Positions 37,887 through 47,277 of a DNA stretch of 64,000 bases are shown one piece after another. The first letter of the stretch is position 1. Every line of letters starts with the position of its first letter. This stretch comes from Acinetobacter sp. NIPH 2699 (GTDB lineage Bacteria > Pseudomonadota > Gammaproteobacteria > Pseudomonadales > Moraxellaceae): assembly GCF_022549355.1 (NCBI RefSeq), contig NZ_JAKZGL010000005.1, forward strand, positions 62,001 to 126,000. Reading direction: 5' to 3'. Made by a program: the position numbers and the translations under genes. Below the pieces are notes generated by a model that worked only from the letters and a program-made list of their open reading frames with translations, had not been told where the DNA came from and searched no databases.

Positions 37887-39182
37887 ATGACCGATTTATT
37901 TGATTTAGAACATATATGGCATCCTTATACTTCGATGTTGAATCCACTGCCAACCTTTAAAGTCAAACGTGCCTATGGTGCGACGATTGAATTAGAAGAT
38001 GGTCGAACTTTGGTTGATGGTATGTCTTCATGGTGGTGTGCGATTCATGGTTATAACCATCCTGAACTGAATCAATCCATTACAGATCAATTGCAGAATA
38101 TGGCACATATCATGTTTGGTGGTTTTACCCACCAACCTGCGATTGAATTAGGCAAACTCTTATTAAAAATTACCCCGCCAAGTTTAGATAAAATTTTCTA
38201 TGCCGATTCAGGTTCTGTTGCAGTTGAAGTTGCTTTAAAAATGGCAGTACAGTATTGGGCAGCATTGGGTAAAACCACGAAAACCAATTTTATTACTACC
38301 CGTTCTGGCTATCATGGTGATACTTGGAATGCGATGTCTGTCTGTGATCCTGTGACAGGGATGCATCAGATTTTTGGTACAAGTTTGCCCAATCGAATCT
38401 TTGTATCAGCACCGCAAAGTCGATTTGATGGAGAATGGAATCCACAAGATATTCAGCAACTCAAACAGCAGATTGAGCAGCATCACCAGACCATTGCAGC
38501 TTTAATTATTGAACCGATTGTGCAAGGTGCAGGAGGAATGCGTTTTTATCATCCTGAATATTTACGCCAAGCCAAGGCTCTATGTGAACAATACAATGTG
38601 CTGTTGATCTTTGACGAGATCGCAACAGGTTTTGGGCGTACCGGTAAAATGTTTGCTTGGGAACATGCGCAAGTCGAACCAGATATTATGTGTATTGGTA
38701 AAGGTCTAACAGGTGGTTATATGACGCTGTCTGCAACATTAACCACCAAAGATGTTGCTGAAACGATTAGTCGTGGAGAAGCGGGCGTATTTATGCATGG
38801 ACCAACTTTTATGGCAAATCCATTGGCCTGTGCTGTGGCGTTAAAAAGTACCCAATTGCTAGTTGGTCAGGATTGGCAAAGTAATATCCAACGTATTGAA
38901 ACGATTTTAACGCAGCAACTTACTGCTTTAGCACAACTTGATTATGTAGTAGATGTGCGGGTTTTAGGGGCGATTGGTGTGGTTGAATTAACCTCCAATG
39001 TCGATATGAAAACCTTGCAACAGCAGTTTGTTGAACGTGGTATTTGGGTTAGACCTTTCGGAAAATTGGTCTATGTTATGCCGCCGTATGTGATCAGCGA
39101 TGATGAACTTCAGTATCTATTAGAACAACTGATCGCAGTGGTTCAAAATATGCAAGGAGTCAGTTCAAATGTCCTTGCTTGA
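37887..39182 (+). CDS. bioA: adenosylmethionine--8-amino-7-oxononanoate aminotransferase
   Basis: 431 aa PLP enzyme that makes 7,8-diaminopelargonate using S-adenosylmethionine as amino donor. IWHPYTSM and [15 protein letters not shown] are diagnostic of Bio[12 protein letters not shown] and [11 protein letters not shown] are class III signatures, and the PLP Lys lies in [11 protein letters not shown] near residue 275. Its stop overlaps bioF by 14 bases. First gene of the bioA-F-C-D operon. Confidence 0.97.
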   Translation: MTDLFDLEHIWHPYTSMLNPLPTFKVKRAYGATIELEDGRTLVDGMSSWWCAIHGYNHPELNQSITDQLQNMAHIMFGGFTHQPAIELGKLLLKITPPSLDKIFYADSGSVAVEVALKMAVQYWAALGKTTKTNFITTRSGYHGDTWNAMSVCDPVTGMHQIFGTSLPNRIFVSAPQSRFDGEWNPQDIQQLKQQIEQHHQTIAALIIEPIVQGAGGMRFYHPEYLRQAKALCEQYNVLLIFDEIATGFGRTGKMFAWEHAQVEPDIMCIGKGLTGGYMTLSATLTTKDVAETISRGEAGVFMHGPTFMANPLACAVALKSTQLLVGQDWQSNIQRIETILTQQLTALAQLDYVVDVRVLGAIGVVELTSNVDMKTLQQQFVERGIWVRPFGKLVYVMPPYVISDDELQYLLEQLIAVVQNMQGVSSNVLA

Positions 39183-40323
39183 TCATTATGCTGAGCAGCT
39201 TGACCAACTCAAGCAACAAGGCAATTTTCGTCAATTTACTTCTAATCAGCAGCAGGGACGTTTTATCACGATCAAAGATAAAACCATGTTGAATCTCGCT
39301 TCGAATGATTATTTGGGCTTAGCGGCTGATTTGTCGTTGCGAGAAGAATTCCTCGATAACTTGAAAATAGAGCGGGCATTATTTAGTTCATCATCATCAC
39401 GACTTCTCACAGGAAATTTTGACGAATATGAACAGTTTGAAAATAGCCTAAGCAAAGCCTTTGGTCGCGCGGCTTTGCTCTTCAATAGCGGCTATCACAT
39501 GAATATTGGTATTTTACCAGCCTTGTGTGATAGTAAAACCGTAATTCTGGCCGATAAACTAGTGCACGCCAGTATGATTGATGGTATTCGACTCTCCACT
39601 GCTCAATATGTGCGTTATCGGCATAATGATTTGCAGCATTTGGAACAGTTATTGCAAAAGTATCACCAAGATGAGCAAGTTGAACGCGTTATCGTGGTGA
39701 CTGAAAGTATTTTTAGTATGGATGGTGATGAAACTGATTTAGCTGCATTGGCACAGTTAAAACAACGTTTTTCCAAAACCATGTTGTATGTAGATGAAGC
39801 ACATGCGATTGGTGTGAGGGGAGATCAGGGGCTTGGTTGTGCTGAACAATATGGGGTACTGGATCAGATTGATTTTCTGGTTGGAACTTTTGGTAAAGCG
39901 ATTGCATCTGTGGGGGGGTATATCATTTGTGATGCTATTATTCGTGATTACTTAATCAATAAAATGCGCCCACTTATTTTTAGTACCGCATTGCCACCGA
40001 TTTCGATGGCTTGGTCTGATTTTATTTTTAACAAAGTTTTGACCATGCAGCCACAGCGTCAACACTTGGCTGAAATCAGCCAATATTTACAACAGGCCGT
40101 GATTGAGAAAGGCTTTAGCAGTCCGTCAAGTAGCCATATTATTCCGATTATTGTGGGAGAAAGTCAGGCTGCAATTGAAAAAGCCCGTTATGTGCAACAA
40201 CAGGGTTTTTATGCCATGCCAGTACGCCCACCCACTGTGCCACAGAATAGTTCGCGTTTACGTATCTCTTTGACTTCGCTTGTGCAAAAAACTGAATTGG
40301 AAAAATTGGTGGAGTGTTTGTGA
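39169..40323 (+). CDS. bioF: 8-amino-7-oxononanoate synthase
   Basis: 384 aa PLP enzyme joining pimeloyl-ACP and alanine. SNDYLGLA near the N-terminus, [26 protein letters not shown] and GTFGKA with the PLP Lys near 245 all match the alpha-oxoamine synthase family. The start overlaps the bioA end and the stop overlaps the bioC GTG, so the operon is translationally coupled. Confidence 0.96.
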   Translation: MSLLDHYAEQLDQLKQQGNFRQFTSNQQQGRFITIKDKTMLNLASNDYLGLAADLSLREEFLDNLKIERALFSSSSSRLLTGNFDEYEQFENSLSKAFGRAALLFNSGYHMNIGILPALCDSKTVILADKLVHASMIDGIRLSTAQYVRYRHNDLQHLEQLLQKYHQDEQVERVIVVTESIFSMDGDETDLAALAQLKQRFSKTMLYVDEAHAIGVRGDQGLGCAEQYGVLDQIDFLVGTFGKAIASVGGYIICDAIIRDYLINKMRPLIFSTALPPISMAWSDFIFNKVLTMQPQRQHLAEISQYLQQAVIEKGFSSPSSSHIIPIIVGESQAAIEKARYVQQQGFYAMPVRPPTVPQNSSRLRISLTSLVQKTELEKLVECL

Positions 40324-41126
40324 GTTTAAATAAAACACTGGTCGCGCAGCGCTTCGCTAAAGCTGGGCAAAGTTATGTTGAACATGCTGTGGTACAGAAG
40401 CAGATTAGTGCGCAATTGTTTGAATATCTAAAACAGTACTGTCCTCAAACTTTGCCATCAGTCCTTGAAGTTGGTTGCGGTTCAGGCAATTTAACTCATT
40501 TATTTCAGCCATATTTTCAGGTTGAGCACCTGTTTTTAAATGACTTATATGAAGATGTGGGTCAGCATTTTCCTGATCTAAAATCCCCTCACTTACGCAG
40601 TGATCGTTCTCACTCCTTTGTTAAGGGAAGACCTCAAGTTAATTGGTTGATTGGCGATATTGAACAATTGGTTTTACCCACGCCATTGGATGCGGTGATT
40701 TCTAGTTCAGCTTTGCAGTGGATGATTGACCTACCTGCATTATTCAAGAGAATTCACAGTGCTTTAAAACCAAATGCATATTTCGGTTTTTCGACATTTG
40801 GTTCGGAAAATCTAATTGAAATCAAGCAACTGACTGGACAGGGGCTAAATTATTATTCCGTAGCTTCATTGCAGCAACAACTTGAGAAAAATGGTTTTGA
40901 GATTTTATTGATACAACAACAACAACAAAAGCATCTGTATTTTGATCATCCTAAATCCGTATTACAACATCTCAAAGCGACAGGGGTAACAGCGACTGCA
41001 AAATCGCATCGCTGGAACAAGCAATCCTTACAGCAGTTTTATTTAGATTATGAACAGTTCAAGGATGAACATGGTTTTCGTCTGACTTACCATCCTATTT
41101 ATGTGATTGCTCGGAGAAAAGCATGA
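40320..41126 (+). CDS. bioC: malonyl-ACP O-methyltransferase BioC, with in-frame insertion
   Basis: 268 aa SAM-dependent methyltransferase that caps malonyl-ACP to start pimelate synthesis. Start taken as the GTG at 40320 (GTGA overlap with bioF, GGTGGAG upstream). Motif I is [18 protein letters not shown] and SSSALQWM follow. Between the second beta strand ([10 protein letters not shown]) and GDIEQL lie about 21 extra residues beginning [10 protein letters not shown] that family members lack; the DNA there is hairpin-rich and looks like an inserted repeat. Confidence 0.9.
   Translation: MSLNKTLVAQRFAKAGQSYVEHAVVQKQISAQLFEYLKQYCPQTLPSVLEVGCGSGNLTHLFQPYFQVEHLFLNDLYEDVGQHFPDLKSPHLRSDRSHSFVKGRPQVNWLIGDIEQLVLPTPLDAVISSSALQWMIDLPALFKRIHSALKPNAYFGFSTFGSENLIEIKQLTGQGLNYYSVASLQQQLEKNGFEILLIQQQQQKHLYFDHPKSVLQHLKATGVTATAKSHRWNKQSLQQFYLDYEQFKDEHGFRLTYHPIYVIARRKA
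40572..40634. repeat. probable repeat insertion within bioC
   Basis: 63 bases, an exact multiple of three, with a perfect TCACT-TACGC-AGTGA hairpin (40589-40603) and TCCCCT/AAGGGA flanks. It encodes a basic, serine-rich insert unlike the surrounding protein. Confidence 0.45.
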
Positions 41127-41764
41127 GTGCAGCAATTTATTTCGTCAGCGGTATTGATACAGAAATTGGTAAAACTTATGCCACAGGTTATTTAGCCAAG
41201 CTTTGGACCGAACAAGGGCAGCATGTCATTACCCAAAAACTGGTGCAAACGGGTAATGTTGATGTGTCAGAAGATATTGCGAAACATCGTGAAATCATGG
41301 GCAGTGGCTGGTTTCAGGAAGATCATGAAAAGTTGACCATGCCTGAAATTTTTACTTATCCAGCATCACCGCATTTAGCGACACGTTTAGATGGTCGAGA
41401 GTTGGATTTCGCCAAAATTGATGCGGCCACTCAAGAACTTGCTCAACGTTTTGATGTGGTGTTGTTAGAAGGTGCAGGTGGTTTGATGGTGCCATTGACC
41501 ACAGACATACTGACTATTGATTATATTGCTCAACATCAACTCCCAGTGATTTTAGTCACGTCTGGGCGTTTAGGCAGTATCAATCATACTCTGCTGAGTT
41601 TGGAAGCCTTAAAGCATCGTGGGCTGAGTTTGCATGCTTTAGTGTATAACCTAAAAGATGAGTCTAAAGATCCTGTTATTTCTAAAGATACCGCAGATTA
41701 TTTAAAAAATTATTTGGCTCAGCATTTTCCAGATGCAGAATGGATTGAGCTGGAAAAGTTCTAA
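41123..41764 (+). CDS. bioD: dethiobiotin synthetase
   Basis: 213 aa ATP-dependent carboxylase closing the ureido ring of dethiobiotin. The P-loop reads [12 protein letters not shown] at 9-20; [17 protein letters not shown] and [15 protein letters not shown] are the other conserved blocks. ATGA overlap with bioC. A perfect bidirectional terminator follows. bioB is not in the window. Confidence 0.95.
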   Translation: MSAAIYFVSGIDTEIGKTYATGYLAKLWTEQGQHVITQKLVQTGNVDVSEDIAKHREIMGSGWFQEDHEKLTMPEIFTYPASPHLATRLDGRELDFAKIDAATQELAQRFDVVLLEGAGGLMVPLTTDILTIDYIAQHQLPVILVTSGRLGSINHTLLSLEALKHRGLSLHALVYNLKDESKDPVISKDTADYLKNYLAQHFPDAEWIELEKF

Positions 41765-41808
41765 TTCATGTAAAAAGTTTAATTATCTTTGAAAATATAA
41801 GGTCTTAA

Positions 41809-41844
41809 AGATAAAAAACGCTCAAATTTGAGCGTTTTTTATCT
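41809..41844. terminator. bidirectional terminator between bioD and rluB
   Basis: An uninterrupted 36-base palindrome (AGATAAAAAACGCTCAAA and its complement), A-rich on the left and T-rich on the right. Confidence 0.9.
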
Positions 41845-41856
41845 TAAGGCGAAGTG

Positions 41857-42801
41857 TTAAAACTTCTTAAAGCCTTTACTGATACCAAGGGGTTTACGGT
41901 CATTGGTATTTTGACTTTTAGTATTGCTGTTCGGGCGTTGTTCTGGTTGCTCATCATCACGGCGTTGTTGACGTAAATAACCACCACGACGTGCAGCCAT
42001 TGGTTTTTCAATCATTCTGTCACTACGACGTTTTGCCATACCAAATAAGCCAGTACCTTGACGTGGCTTCAATTCAACTGATTTTGCGAGATTATCGATA
42101 TCGCCTTTATCTAATTCCATCCAGCGACCTGTACGCAATTCGCGCGGTAAAATCACAGTGCCGTAACGAGTACGCAGTAGGCGACTGACTTTTAAACTTT
42201 GTGTTTCAAAAATACGGCGCACTTCACGGTTACGACCTTCTTTGACCACAACTTGATACCAACGGTTGATCCCATCACCACCAATGTCAGTGAATGATTC
42301 AAATTTGGCAGGGCCATCTTCAAGTTCTACACCTTTAAGCATATTGTTGCGAATCTGTGGTGTCACTTCACCCATCACACGTACCGCATATTCACGTTCA
42401 ATCTCATTGGATGGATGCATTAAACGATTGGCAAGCTCACCATCATTGGTAAATAACAATAAACCAGTACTGTTAATATCCAGGCGACCGACCATGACCC
42501 AACGATCATTGGCAATTTGTGGTAACTGTTCAAAAACAGTTGGGCGATTCTCAGGATCATTGCGTGAACAAATTTCCCCTTCAGGTTTGTAGTAAACCAA
42601 AACACGACGACGAATTTCATCTTCAATCTGGAACTGAACTTTACGACCATCAATACGGAGTTCATCAGTCGGTTCAATACGCTCACCGACTTGGGCAATA
42701 CGACCATTGATGCTGACACGACCAGCAGCAATAACTTCTTCCATATAGCGACGTGAGCCTAGCCCAACCCTCGCTAATACCTTTTGTAATTTTTCACTCA
42801 T
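41857..42801 (-). CDS. rluB: 23S rRNA pseudouridine synthase (RluB)
   Basis: 314 aa. It isomerises a uridine in the peptidyl-transferase region of 23S rRNA. S4 RNA-binding domain at 2-60 (EKLQKVLARVGLGSRR), catalytic GRLDINSTGLLL with Asp108, and EGRNREVRRIFE, typical of the RsuA/RluB/E/F branch. A basic, Gln/Asn/Arg-rich tail (about 255-314) is likely disordered. Same direction as scpB and scpA, a common grouping. Confidence 0.93.
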   Translation of the reverse strand: MSEKLQKVLARVGLGSRRYMEEVIAAGRVSINGRIAQVGERIEPTDELRIDGRKVQFQIEDEIRRRVLVYYKPEGEICSRNDPENRPTVFEQLPQIANDRWVMVGRLDINSTGLLLFTNDGELANRLMHPSNEIEREYAVRVMGEVTPQIRNNMLKGVELEDGPAKFESFTDIGGDGINRWYQVVVKEGRNREVRRIFETQSLKVSRLLRTRYGTVILPRELRTGRWMELDKGDIDNLAKSVELKPRQGTGLFGMAKRRSDRMIEKPMAARRGGYLRQQRRDDEQPEQRPNSNTKSQNTNDRKPLGISKGFKKF

Positions 42802-42843
42802 GACAGCACAACCTTAGACATAATGATCAACAGTTCACCTTAA

Positions 42844-43443
42844 TCAAGACTTCGGCGCATGTGCGTCGAGTGTCATGAATGCTTCCTTGGCGTTCTGTAG
42901 GGGAGGCAGTTGACCTAGCGAGGCTAGACCAAATGCATTTAAAAATTGGGGCGTTGTAACTAACAACGCAGGTCTTCCAGGTAAATTTCTGAAACCAGCT
43001 TCTTTGATCCAGTTCCAGTCAAAAAGCGTTCTTAAAATCTGACTATTATTTGATACACCACGAATTTGTTCAATATCGGCACGTGTTACGGGTTGATGAT
43101 ACGCAATTACGGCTACTGTTTCGAGTAGTGAGGGTGACAATTTGGTTGGGCGTTCAGGCCAAACTTGCGTAATGATATTTCGATATTTTGCTCGAACTTG
43201 GAAACGAAAACCTTGTACTGTTTCAATCAATTCAATTGAACGACCATGTTGTAACATGGCGAGTTGTTGCAAAAATTGACGTAACTGTTGCTTATTATAT
43301 TGGTTTTGAAAGGCTTCTTTTAGTCTTGCAAGTGAGACTGGTGAGTCACTCGCGAACAAAATAGCTTCAATCTGTAATAAAACATCATGATGGATATCTT
43401 CAAGTGACATGCCTTCGTTTGGGTCAAATTGATCTAAACTCAT
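42844..43443 (-). CDS. scpB: segregation and condensation protein B
   Basis: 199 aa. Two winged helices: LLQIEAILFASDSPVSLARLKEAF near the N-terminus, and LLETVAVIAYHQPVTRADIEQIRGV in the middle. ScpB dimers bind the ScpA kleisin and help the SMC complex (smc at 26760) load and act on DNA. The start overlaps the scpA stop by four bases (ATGA). Confidence 0.95.
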   Translation of the reverse strand: MSLDQFDPNEGMSLEDIHHDVLLQIEAILFASDSPVSLARLKEAFQNQYNKQQLRQFLQQLAMLQHGRSIELIETVQGFRFQVRAKYRNIITQVWPERPTKLSPSLLETVAVIAYHQPVTRADIEQIRGVSNNSQILRTLFDWNWIKEAGFRNLPGRPALLVTTPQFLNAFGLASLGQLPPLQNAKEAFMTLDAHAPKS

Positions 43444-44234
43444 GCTGCAACGCCTTGAACAGTTAAAGGAGCTTCAATTCCAGTATGAATAATTTGAATT
43501 TTTTGCTGACGGGTGAGTTCAAGTACCGCCATAAAGGTCACGACCATGCCCATACGACCTTGCTTGGGGTTAAGTAACTCAATAAAGCTCAAAGCTTCAC
43601 CAGATGCAAGTTGGTTTTCAATAAATGCAATACGTTCTTCGAGTAAAACGGGTTCTTGTGCCACAACATGCGTGATTGGCTCAGGACGGTTAAATACACA
43701 GAATATTGCATCACGTAAAGCTTCGACATCATAACCTTCATAGATCGGAGCGATATGCCCAATACTGACATTGGTACTGAATGTATCTCGTTCAAAGATG
43801 GGCATTTGGCCCAATCTTTCAGCCGCCTGTTTAATCCGTAAATAAGTTTCTAAACGATCAATTAGTTCTTGTTTAGGGTCATTTTCAAAAGAGTCAACTG
43901 CTGTTGGCTTCGGCAATAATAAGCGTGATTTTAAATCTGCAAGCAAGGCAGCCATGACCATATAGTCGGCAGTCAGTTCAATATTCAGTGACTTCATACT
44001 ATCCATATAAGAGAGATATTGTGTCGCGATTGGTGAAATATCTAACTGTAATAGATCAAAACCATTTTTTTGAATCAGGTAAATCAAAAAGTCCAAAGGA
44101 CCTTCAAATTGTTCAAGTAAAATTTCAAACGCAGCAGGTGGAATATACAAATCTTCAGGTATGACTTCTTGCCACTCGTCAAGCACGCGAATGGAAGGAG
44201 TTAACTCCAACGAAGAAGGAAGAATTTGGTTCAT
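43440..44234 (-). CDS. scpA: segregation and condensation protein A (kleisin)
   Basis: 264 aa. FEGPLDFLIYLIQKNGFDLLQLDISPIA is the N-terminal SMC-neck-binding region; ADYMVMAALLADLKSRLLLP and the C-terminal winged helix (about 185-260) follow. Bridges the two SMC heads. First gene of scpA-scpB-rluB. Upstream 245 bases hold no further gene. Confidence 0.95.
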   Translation of the reverse strand: MNQILPSSLELTPSIRVLDEWQEVIPEDLYIPPAAFEILLEQFEGPLDFLIYLIQKNGFDLLQLDISPIATQYLSYMDSMKSLNIELTADYMVMAALLADLKSRLLLPKPTAVDSFENDPKQELIDRLETYLRIKQAAERLGQMPIFERDTFSTNVSIGHIAPIYEGYDVEALRDAIFCVFNRPEPITHVVAQEPVLLEERIAFIENQLASGEALSFIELLNPKQGRMGMVVTFMAVLELTRQQKIQIIHTGIEAPLTVQGVAA

Positions 44235-44479
44235 TGCCGTTATAAGCCACGCGAATTTTCAAAAGCATGAAAGGATAGTTTTTGTGTGCAAGGGATGACA
44301 CATGCTACAAAGAGCTAGGCTATTCTAATCGAAATCCAAAATTTAATAAATTGCTCACTTACAAAAACCTTAAAGTTCTCAGGGTATTTTCTATATTTAT
44401 ACAATATTACATAGAGCGCATAAGAAATTATGATTAAATTATCAACTAACACCTTATTTTATTTGAATTATAAATCAAG

Positions 44480-45202
44480 ATGAAACGTTATTTAACAACG
44501 CAACAAAATCAGTTCGGACAAAATATTGGCTTCTCGACTGAAAATAATTTATCTAATCAACTGATTGCCAGCAATTTAAAAGGCCAATACGTTAAATTGA
44601 TCCATATTGTTGGTGGGGTATCTGAGCAAGCTGCCAGCCAAATTTGGGCGTGTGTCTCAACAGAACCCAATGAAGGATGTTGGACTTATCTTCCTTATAC
44701 AGCGCCACAAAGTCGACAAAGCCTCAGAGATTCATTGCAAAACTTATTTGGTTTTAACGATTCAACGCACTTTCTTATCGAGGTAAATGGAGAAGTGCAA
44801 GGGTGGATTGCACTCTTAAATCCCAGACTTGAGCATGCTGCGATTGAAATTGGCAATGTTTATTTTTCGCATAAGATGAAAAAATCAAAAGCATCGACTG
44901 AGACCATTTTTTTATTATTACAACAATGTTTTCAACAGGGTTTTAGACGGGTTGAATGGAAGTGTGATGATTGTAATGCACCATCAAAAGCAGCAGCACG
45001 ACGCTTTGGTTTTCAATATGAAGGTCTGTTTCGTCAAGATCGTATTGTCAAAGGACGTAACCGAAATACAGCATGGTTTTCTATTGTCGATGAAGAATGG
45101 CCAGAATTAGAATATGCGTATCAGCAATGGTTAAGCTTAGAAAACTTTGATGAACAGGGTTTTCAAAAACAGCGATTATCAGACTTTTTGATGACAGAAT
45201 AG
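44480..45202 (+). CDS. GNAT family N-acetyltransferase (RimJ/RimL-like)
   Basis: 240 aa. The core acetyltransferase fold lies at about 35-200, with FLIEVNGEVQGWIALLNP, IEIGNVYF, KASTETIFLLLQQCFQQGFRRVEWKCDDCNAPSKAAARRFGF and FEGLFRQ-like YEGLFRQDRIVKGRNRNTAWFSI, the pattern of RimJ-like enzymes that includes the N-x-x-S cofactor turn. The ribosome binding site is weak. Substrate unknown; it lies at the left border of the sulfur island but is separated by 436 bases. Confidence 0.85.
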   Translation: MKRYLTTQQNQFGQNIGFSTENNLSNQLIASNLKGQYVKLIHIVGGVSEQAASQIWACVSTEPNEGCWTYLPYTAPQSRQSLRDSLQNLFGFNDSTHFLIEVNGEVQGWIALLNPRLEHAAIEIGNVYFSHKMKKSKASTETIFLLLQQCFQQGFRRVEWKCDDCNAPSKAAARRFGFQYEGLFRQDRIVKGRNRNTAWFSIVDEEWPELEYAYQQWLSLENFDEQGFQKQRLSDFLMTE

Positions 45203-45382
45203 TTTTATTGTGGGGAATCATTTTCTTGTACTGTTTGATTGATATGCTTTATCGGAAAATAGATATTTAAACGCAGAATTCCTTATTATTTTATTGAATT
45301 TTATAAAGATTTATAAATAATGATTTCACAATTAAATGTGGTGATGACTTATATTGTCAAAAATCGTTTAGGGAGTGTCTTG

Positions 45383-45445
45383 ATGGAACATAAACAAGTG
45401 CTTTCACAATGCCCTGAGTTTTTAAGCTTAAAACAATCCTTATAA
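45383..45445 (+). CDS. possible 20-aa leader peptide or gene remnant
   Basis: ATG behind AGGGAG encoding MEHKQVLSQCPEFLSLKQSL, then stop. It carries one Cys and precedes a strong hairpin (45475-45503) and the sigma-54 promoter of the first monooxygenase. It may be a leader peptide or a truncated gene start. Weakly supported. Confidence 0.25.
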   Translation: MEHKQVLSQCPEFLSLKQSL

Positions 45446-45474
45446 CGAATAACCTAATGATGATGTCATTTTTT

Positions 45475-45503
45475 CTGCTGATTAGGAGACGCCTAATCAG
45501 CAG
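45475..45503. other. 12-bp perfect inverted repeat upstream of the sulfur island
   Basis: CTGCTGATTAGG-AGACG-CCTAATCAGCAG. No T run follows in the forward direction, so a simple terminator is unlikely; it lies 72 bases upstream of the -24 element and could be an activator or other protein site. Confidence 0.5.
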
Positions 45504-45573
45504 GATAATGCTGAACCTACAGCACATAAAAAATTAAAATTAATTAATTAATTGATATTTAATATAAAAAATA

Positions 45574-45590
45574 TTGGCATCCAAATTGTA
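45574..45590 (+). promoter_or_regulatory. sigma-54 promoter of the first flavin monooxygenase
   Basis: TTGGCAT-CCAAA-TTGTA fits the -24/-12 pattern (TGGCAY, five bases, TTG). The same motif occurs at 47214 and 53267. GG-to-ATG distance is 62 bases, as for the second monooxygenase. Confidence 0.7.
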
Positions 45591-45638
45591 TTAAAGCTAA
45601 TGAATTCATTTTTCTTAGCAATAAATTTGGAGCAAAAC

Positions 45639-46997
45639 ATGAGTAGAAAAATTAGATTAGGTGCCTTTATTCCTGCTACAGGTCAACATGTTGCAGCATG
45701 GCGACATCCAGATGCTTCACCAGAACGTCATCTGGATATTGATTATCTGATCGAGCAGGCACAGACAGCGGAACGAGGTTTATTCGATGCCTATTTTCTG
45801 GCAGATTCACCTGTGATTAATTTTGGTGGATCGGCAGGAGATGACCAGATTGGTGTGAGTAGCAAGGTGGGGAGCTTTGAACCAGTCACTTTGTTTGCAG
45901 CACTGTCTGCAGTGACGAAACACCTCGGTTTTATCGCCACAGCTTCTTCAACTTATGAGTCACCGTATTTACTGGCACGTAAATTTGCCTCACTGGATCA
46001 TATTAGTGGGGGACGTGCTGGCTGGAATGTGGTGACAACTGCTTCTGCTGCCGCTGCCTATAACTTCGGTTATGAACAGCAACCGCCTCATACCGAGCGC
46101 TATGATCGGGCACAGGAATATGTGGATTTAATTCAGAAGCTCTGGGACAGTTGGGAAGATGACGCCTTCTTGTATGACAAGGAGTCTGGTGTATTTTATG
46201 ATGTTGATAAACTGCATCATCCCAACCACAAAGGTAAATATTATTCTGTGAAAGGAGCACTGAATGTTCCTCGCTCGCCACAAGGTTATCCGGTGATTGT
46301 ACAAGCGGGATCGTCTGAACCAGGACGGGAGTTGGCTGGTCGCTATGCTGAAGTGATTTTTACCGCGCATCAGGAGCTGGAAAGTGCACAGGAGTTTTAT
46401 CGCGATGTGAAAAGTCGTCTGGCTAAGTATGGTCGTCAACCAGAAGAGCTGTTGATTTTGCCGGGAGTTTCAGTTTTTGTTGGAAAGACTGAAGCAGAAG
46501 CACGCGCCAAATATGAGGAGCTGACCAAGCTGATTCGTCCTGAAGCAGGGCTTTCATTGCTCAGTGGTCTGGCTGGAGGGATCGACTTTTCCAAATATGA
46601 TTTGGATGGACCTTTCCCTGACATTCAGGCGGATGCTACGGTACGTAGTCGTCCTGCCTTGATTGCAGACATTGCGCGAAAAAATAATTTTACTATCCGT
46701 CAGGTGTATGAATGGGTGGCGGGCGTACGTGGGCATTGGCAGATCATTGGCTCGGTCGAACAGGTGGTTGATCAGTTGCAGGAATGGTTTGAAAATGAAG
46801 CTGCGGATGGCTTTAATGTGTTACCGCCAACGACACCCAGTGGACTCAATGATTTTGTAGATTTGGTTGTGCCTGAGTTACAGCGTCGTGGTTTATTCCG
46901 TACCGAATATGAAGGCAAAACGTTAAGGGAAAATCTCGGTCTGAAACGTCCTGAAAACCAGTATACGCTGGCTCAGCAAGCTGCAAAAGTATCGTGA
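45639..46997 (+). CDS. LLM-class FMN-dependent monooxygenase, NtaA/SnaA/DszA family (1)
   Basis: 452 aa from the ATG at 45639 behind TTTGGAGC; in-frame codons upstream cross the promoter. LGAFIPATGQHVAAWRHPD, ATASSTYESPYLLARKFASLDHISGGRAGWNVVT, RYDRAQEYVDLIQKLWDSWEDDA and FRTEYEGKTLRENLG are family signatures; DszA has the same length and blocks. It uses FMNH2 and O2 to oxidise an organic substrate, here probably a sulfone or sulfonate whose C-S bond is broken. The substrate is not readable from sequence. It needs an FMN reductase. Confidence 0.88.
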   Translation: MSRKIRLGAFIPATGQHVAAWRHPDASPERHLDIDYLIEQAQTAERGLFDAYFLADSPVINFGGSAGDDQIGVSSKVGSFEPVTLFAALSAVTKHLGFIATASSTYESPYLLARKFASLDHISGGRAGWNVVTTASAAAAYNFGYEQQPPHTERYDRAQEYVDLIQKLWDSWEDDAFLYDKESGVFYDVDKLHHPNHKGKYYSVKGALNVPRSPQGYPVIVQAGSSEPGRELAGRYAEVIFTAHQELESAQEFYRDVKSRLAKYGRQPEELLILPGVSVFVGKTEAEARAKYEELTKLIRPEAGLSLLSGLAGGIDFSKYDLDGPFPDIQADATVRSRPALIADIARKNNFTIRQVYEWVAGVRGHWQIIGSVEQVVDQLQEWFENEAADGFNVLPPTTPSGLNDFVDLVVPELQRRGLFRTEYEGKTLRENLGLKRPENQYTLAQQAAKVS

Positions 46998-47067
46998 TTG
47001 ATAACAATGGTGAGTTTACAGTATGTGACAAACCACATTTGATGAGATGCATCATCATTCATATGAC

Positions 47068-47095
47068 AGGCAGCTTCGGCTGCCTTTGTTTTTGG
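47068..47095 (+). terminator. terminator between the two monooxygenases
   Basis: AGGCAGC-TTCG-GCTGCCT with a UUCG tetraloop, then TTGTTTTT. Confidence 0.85.
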
Positions 47096-47213
47096 AAAAG
47101 AATAAGCCTTGATTGCGTGTTTTTATGCATGCTAGCAACACATGTTGCTGTTTAGGCAGCGCTAAAGCTATAGTTTAATAATTTAACTGTTTGAAAAGTA
47201 TAAATAAAAATAG

Positions 47214-47229
47214 TGGCATGAAAATTGAA
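47214..47229 (+). promoter_or_regulatory. sigma-54 promoter of the second flavin monooxygenase
   Basis: TGGCAT-GAAAA-TTGAA, with correct -24/-12 spacing and 62 bases from the GG to the ATG at 47278. Confidence 0.7.
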
Positions 47230-47277
47230 AATATAATAGGAACTAATTTAACCACATCAACTTTGGGGAGCTTTAAA

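Noticed and set aside
42266-42731. Overlapping frames of about 100 aa within rluB on both strands
   Set aside because: RluB has all catalytic blocks in its own frame; the others lack start signals and known domains.
45552-45638. N-terminal extension of the first monooxygenase
   Set aside because: It would translate the sigma-54 promoter; the ATG at 45639 has a good ribosome binding site and matches the paralogue.
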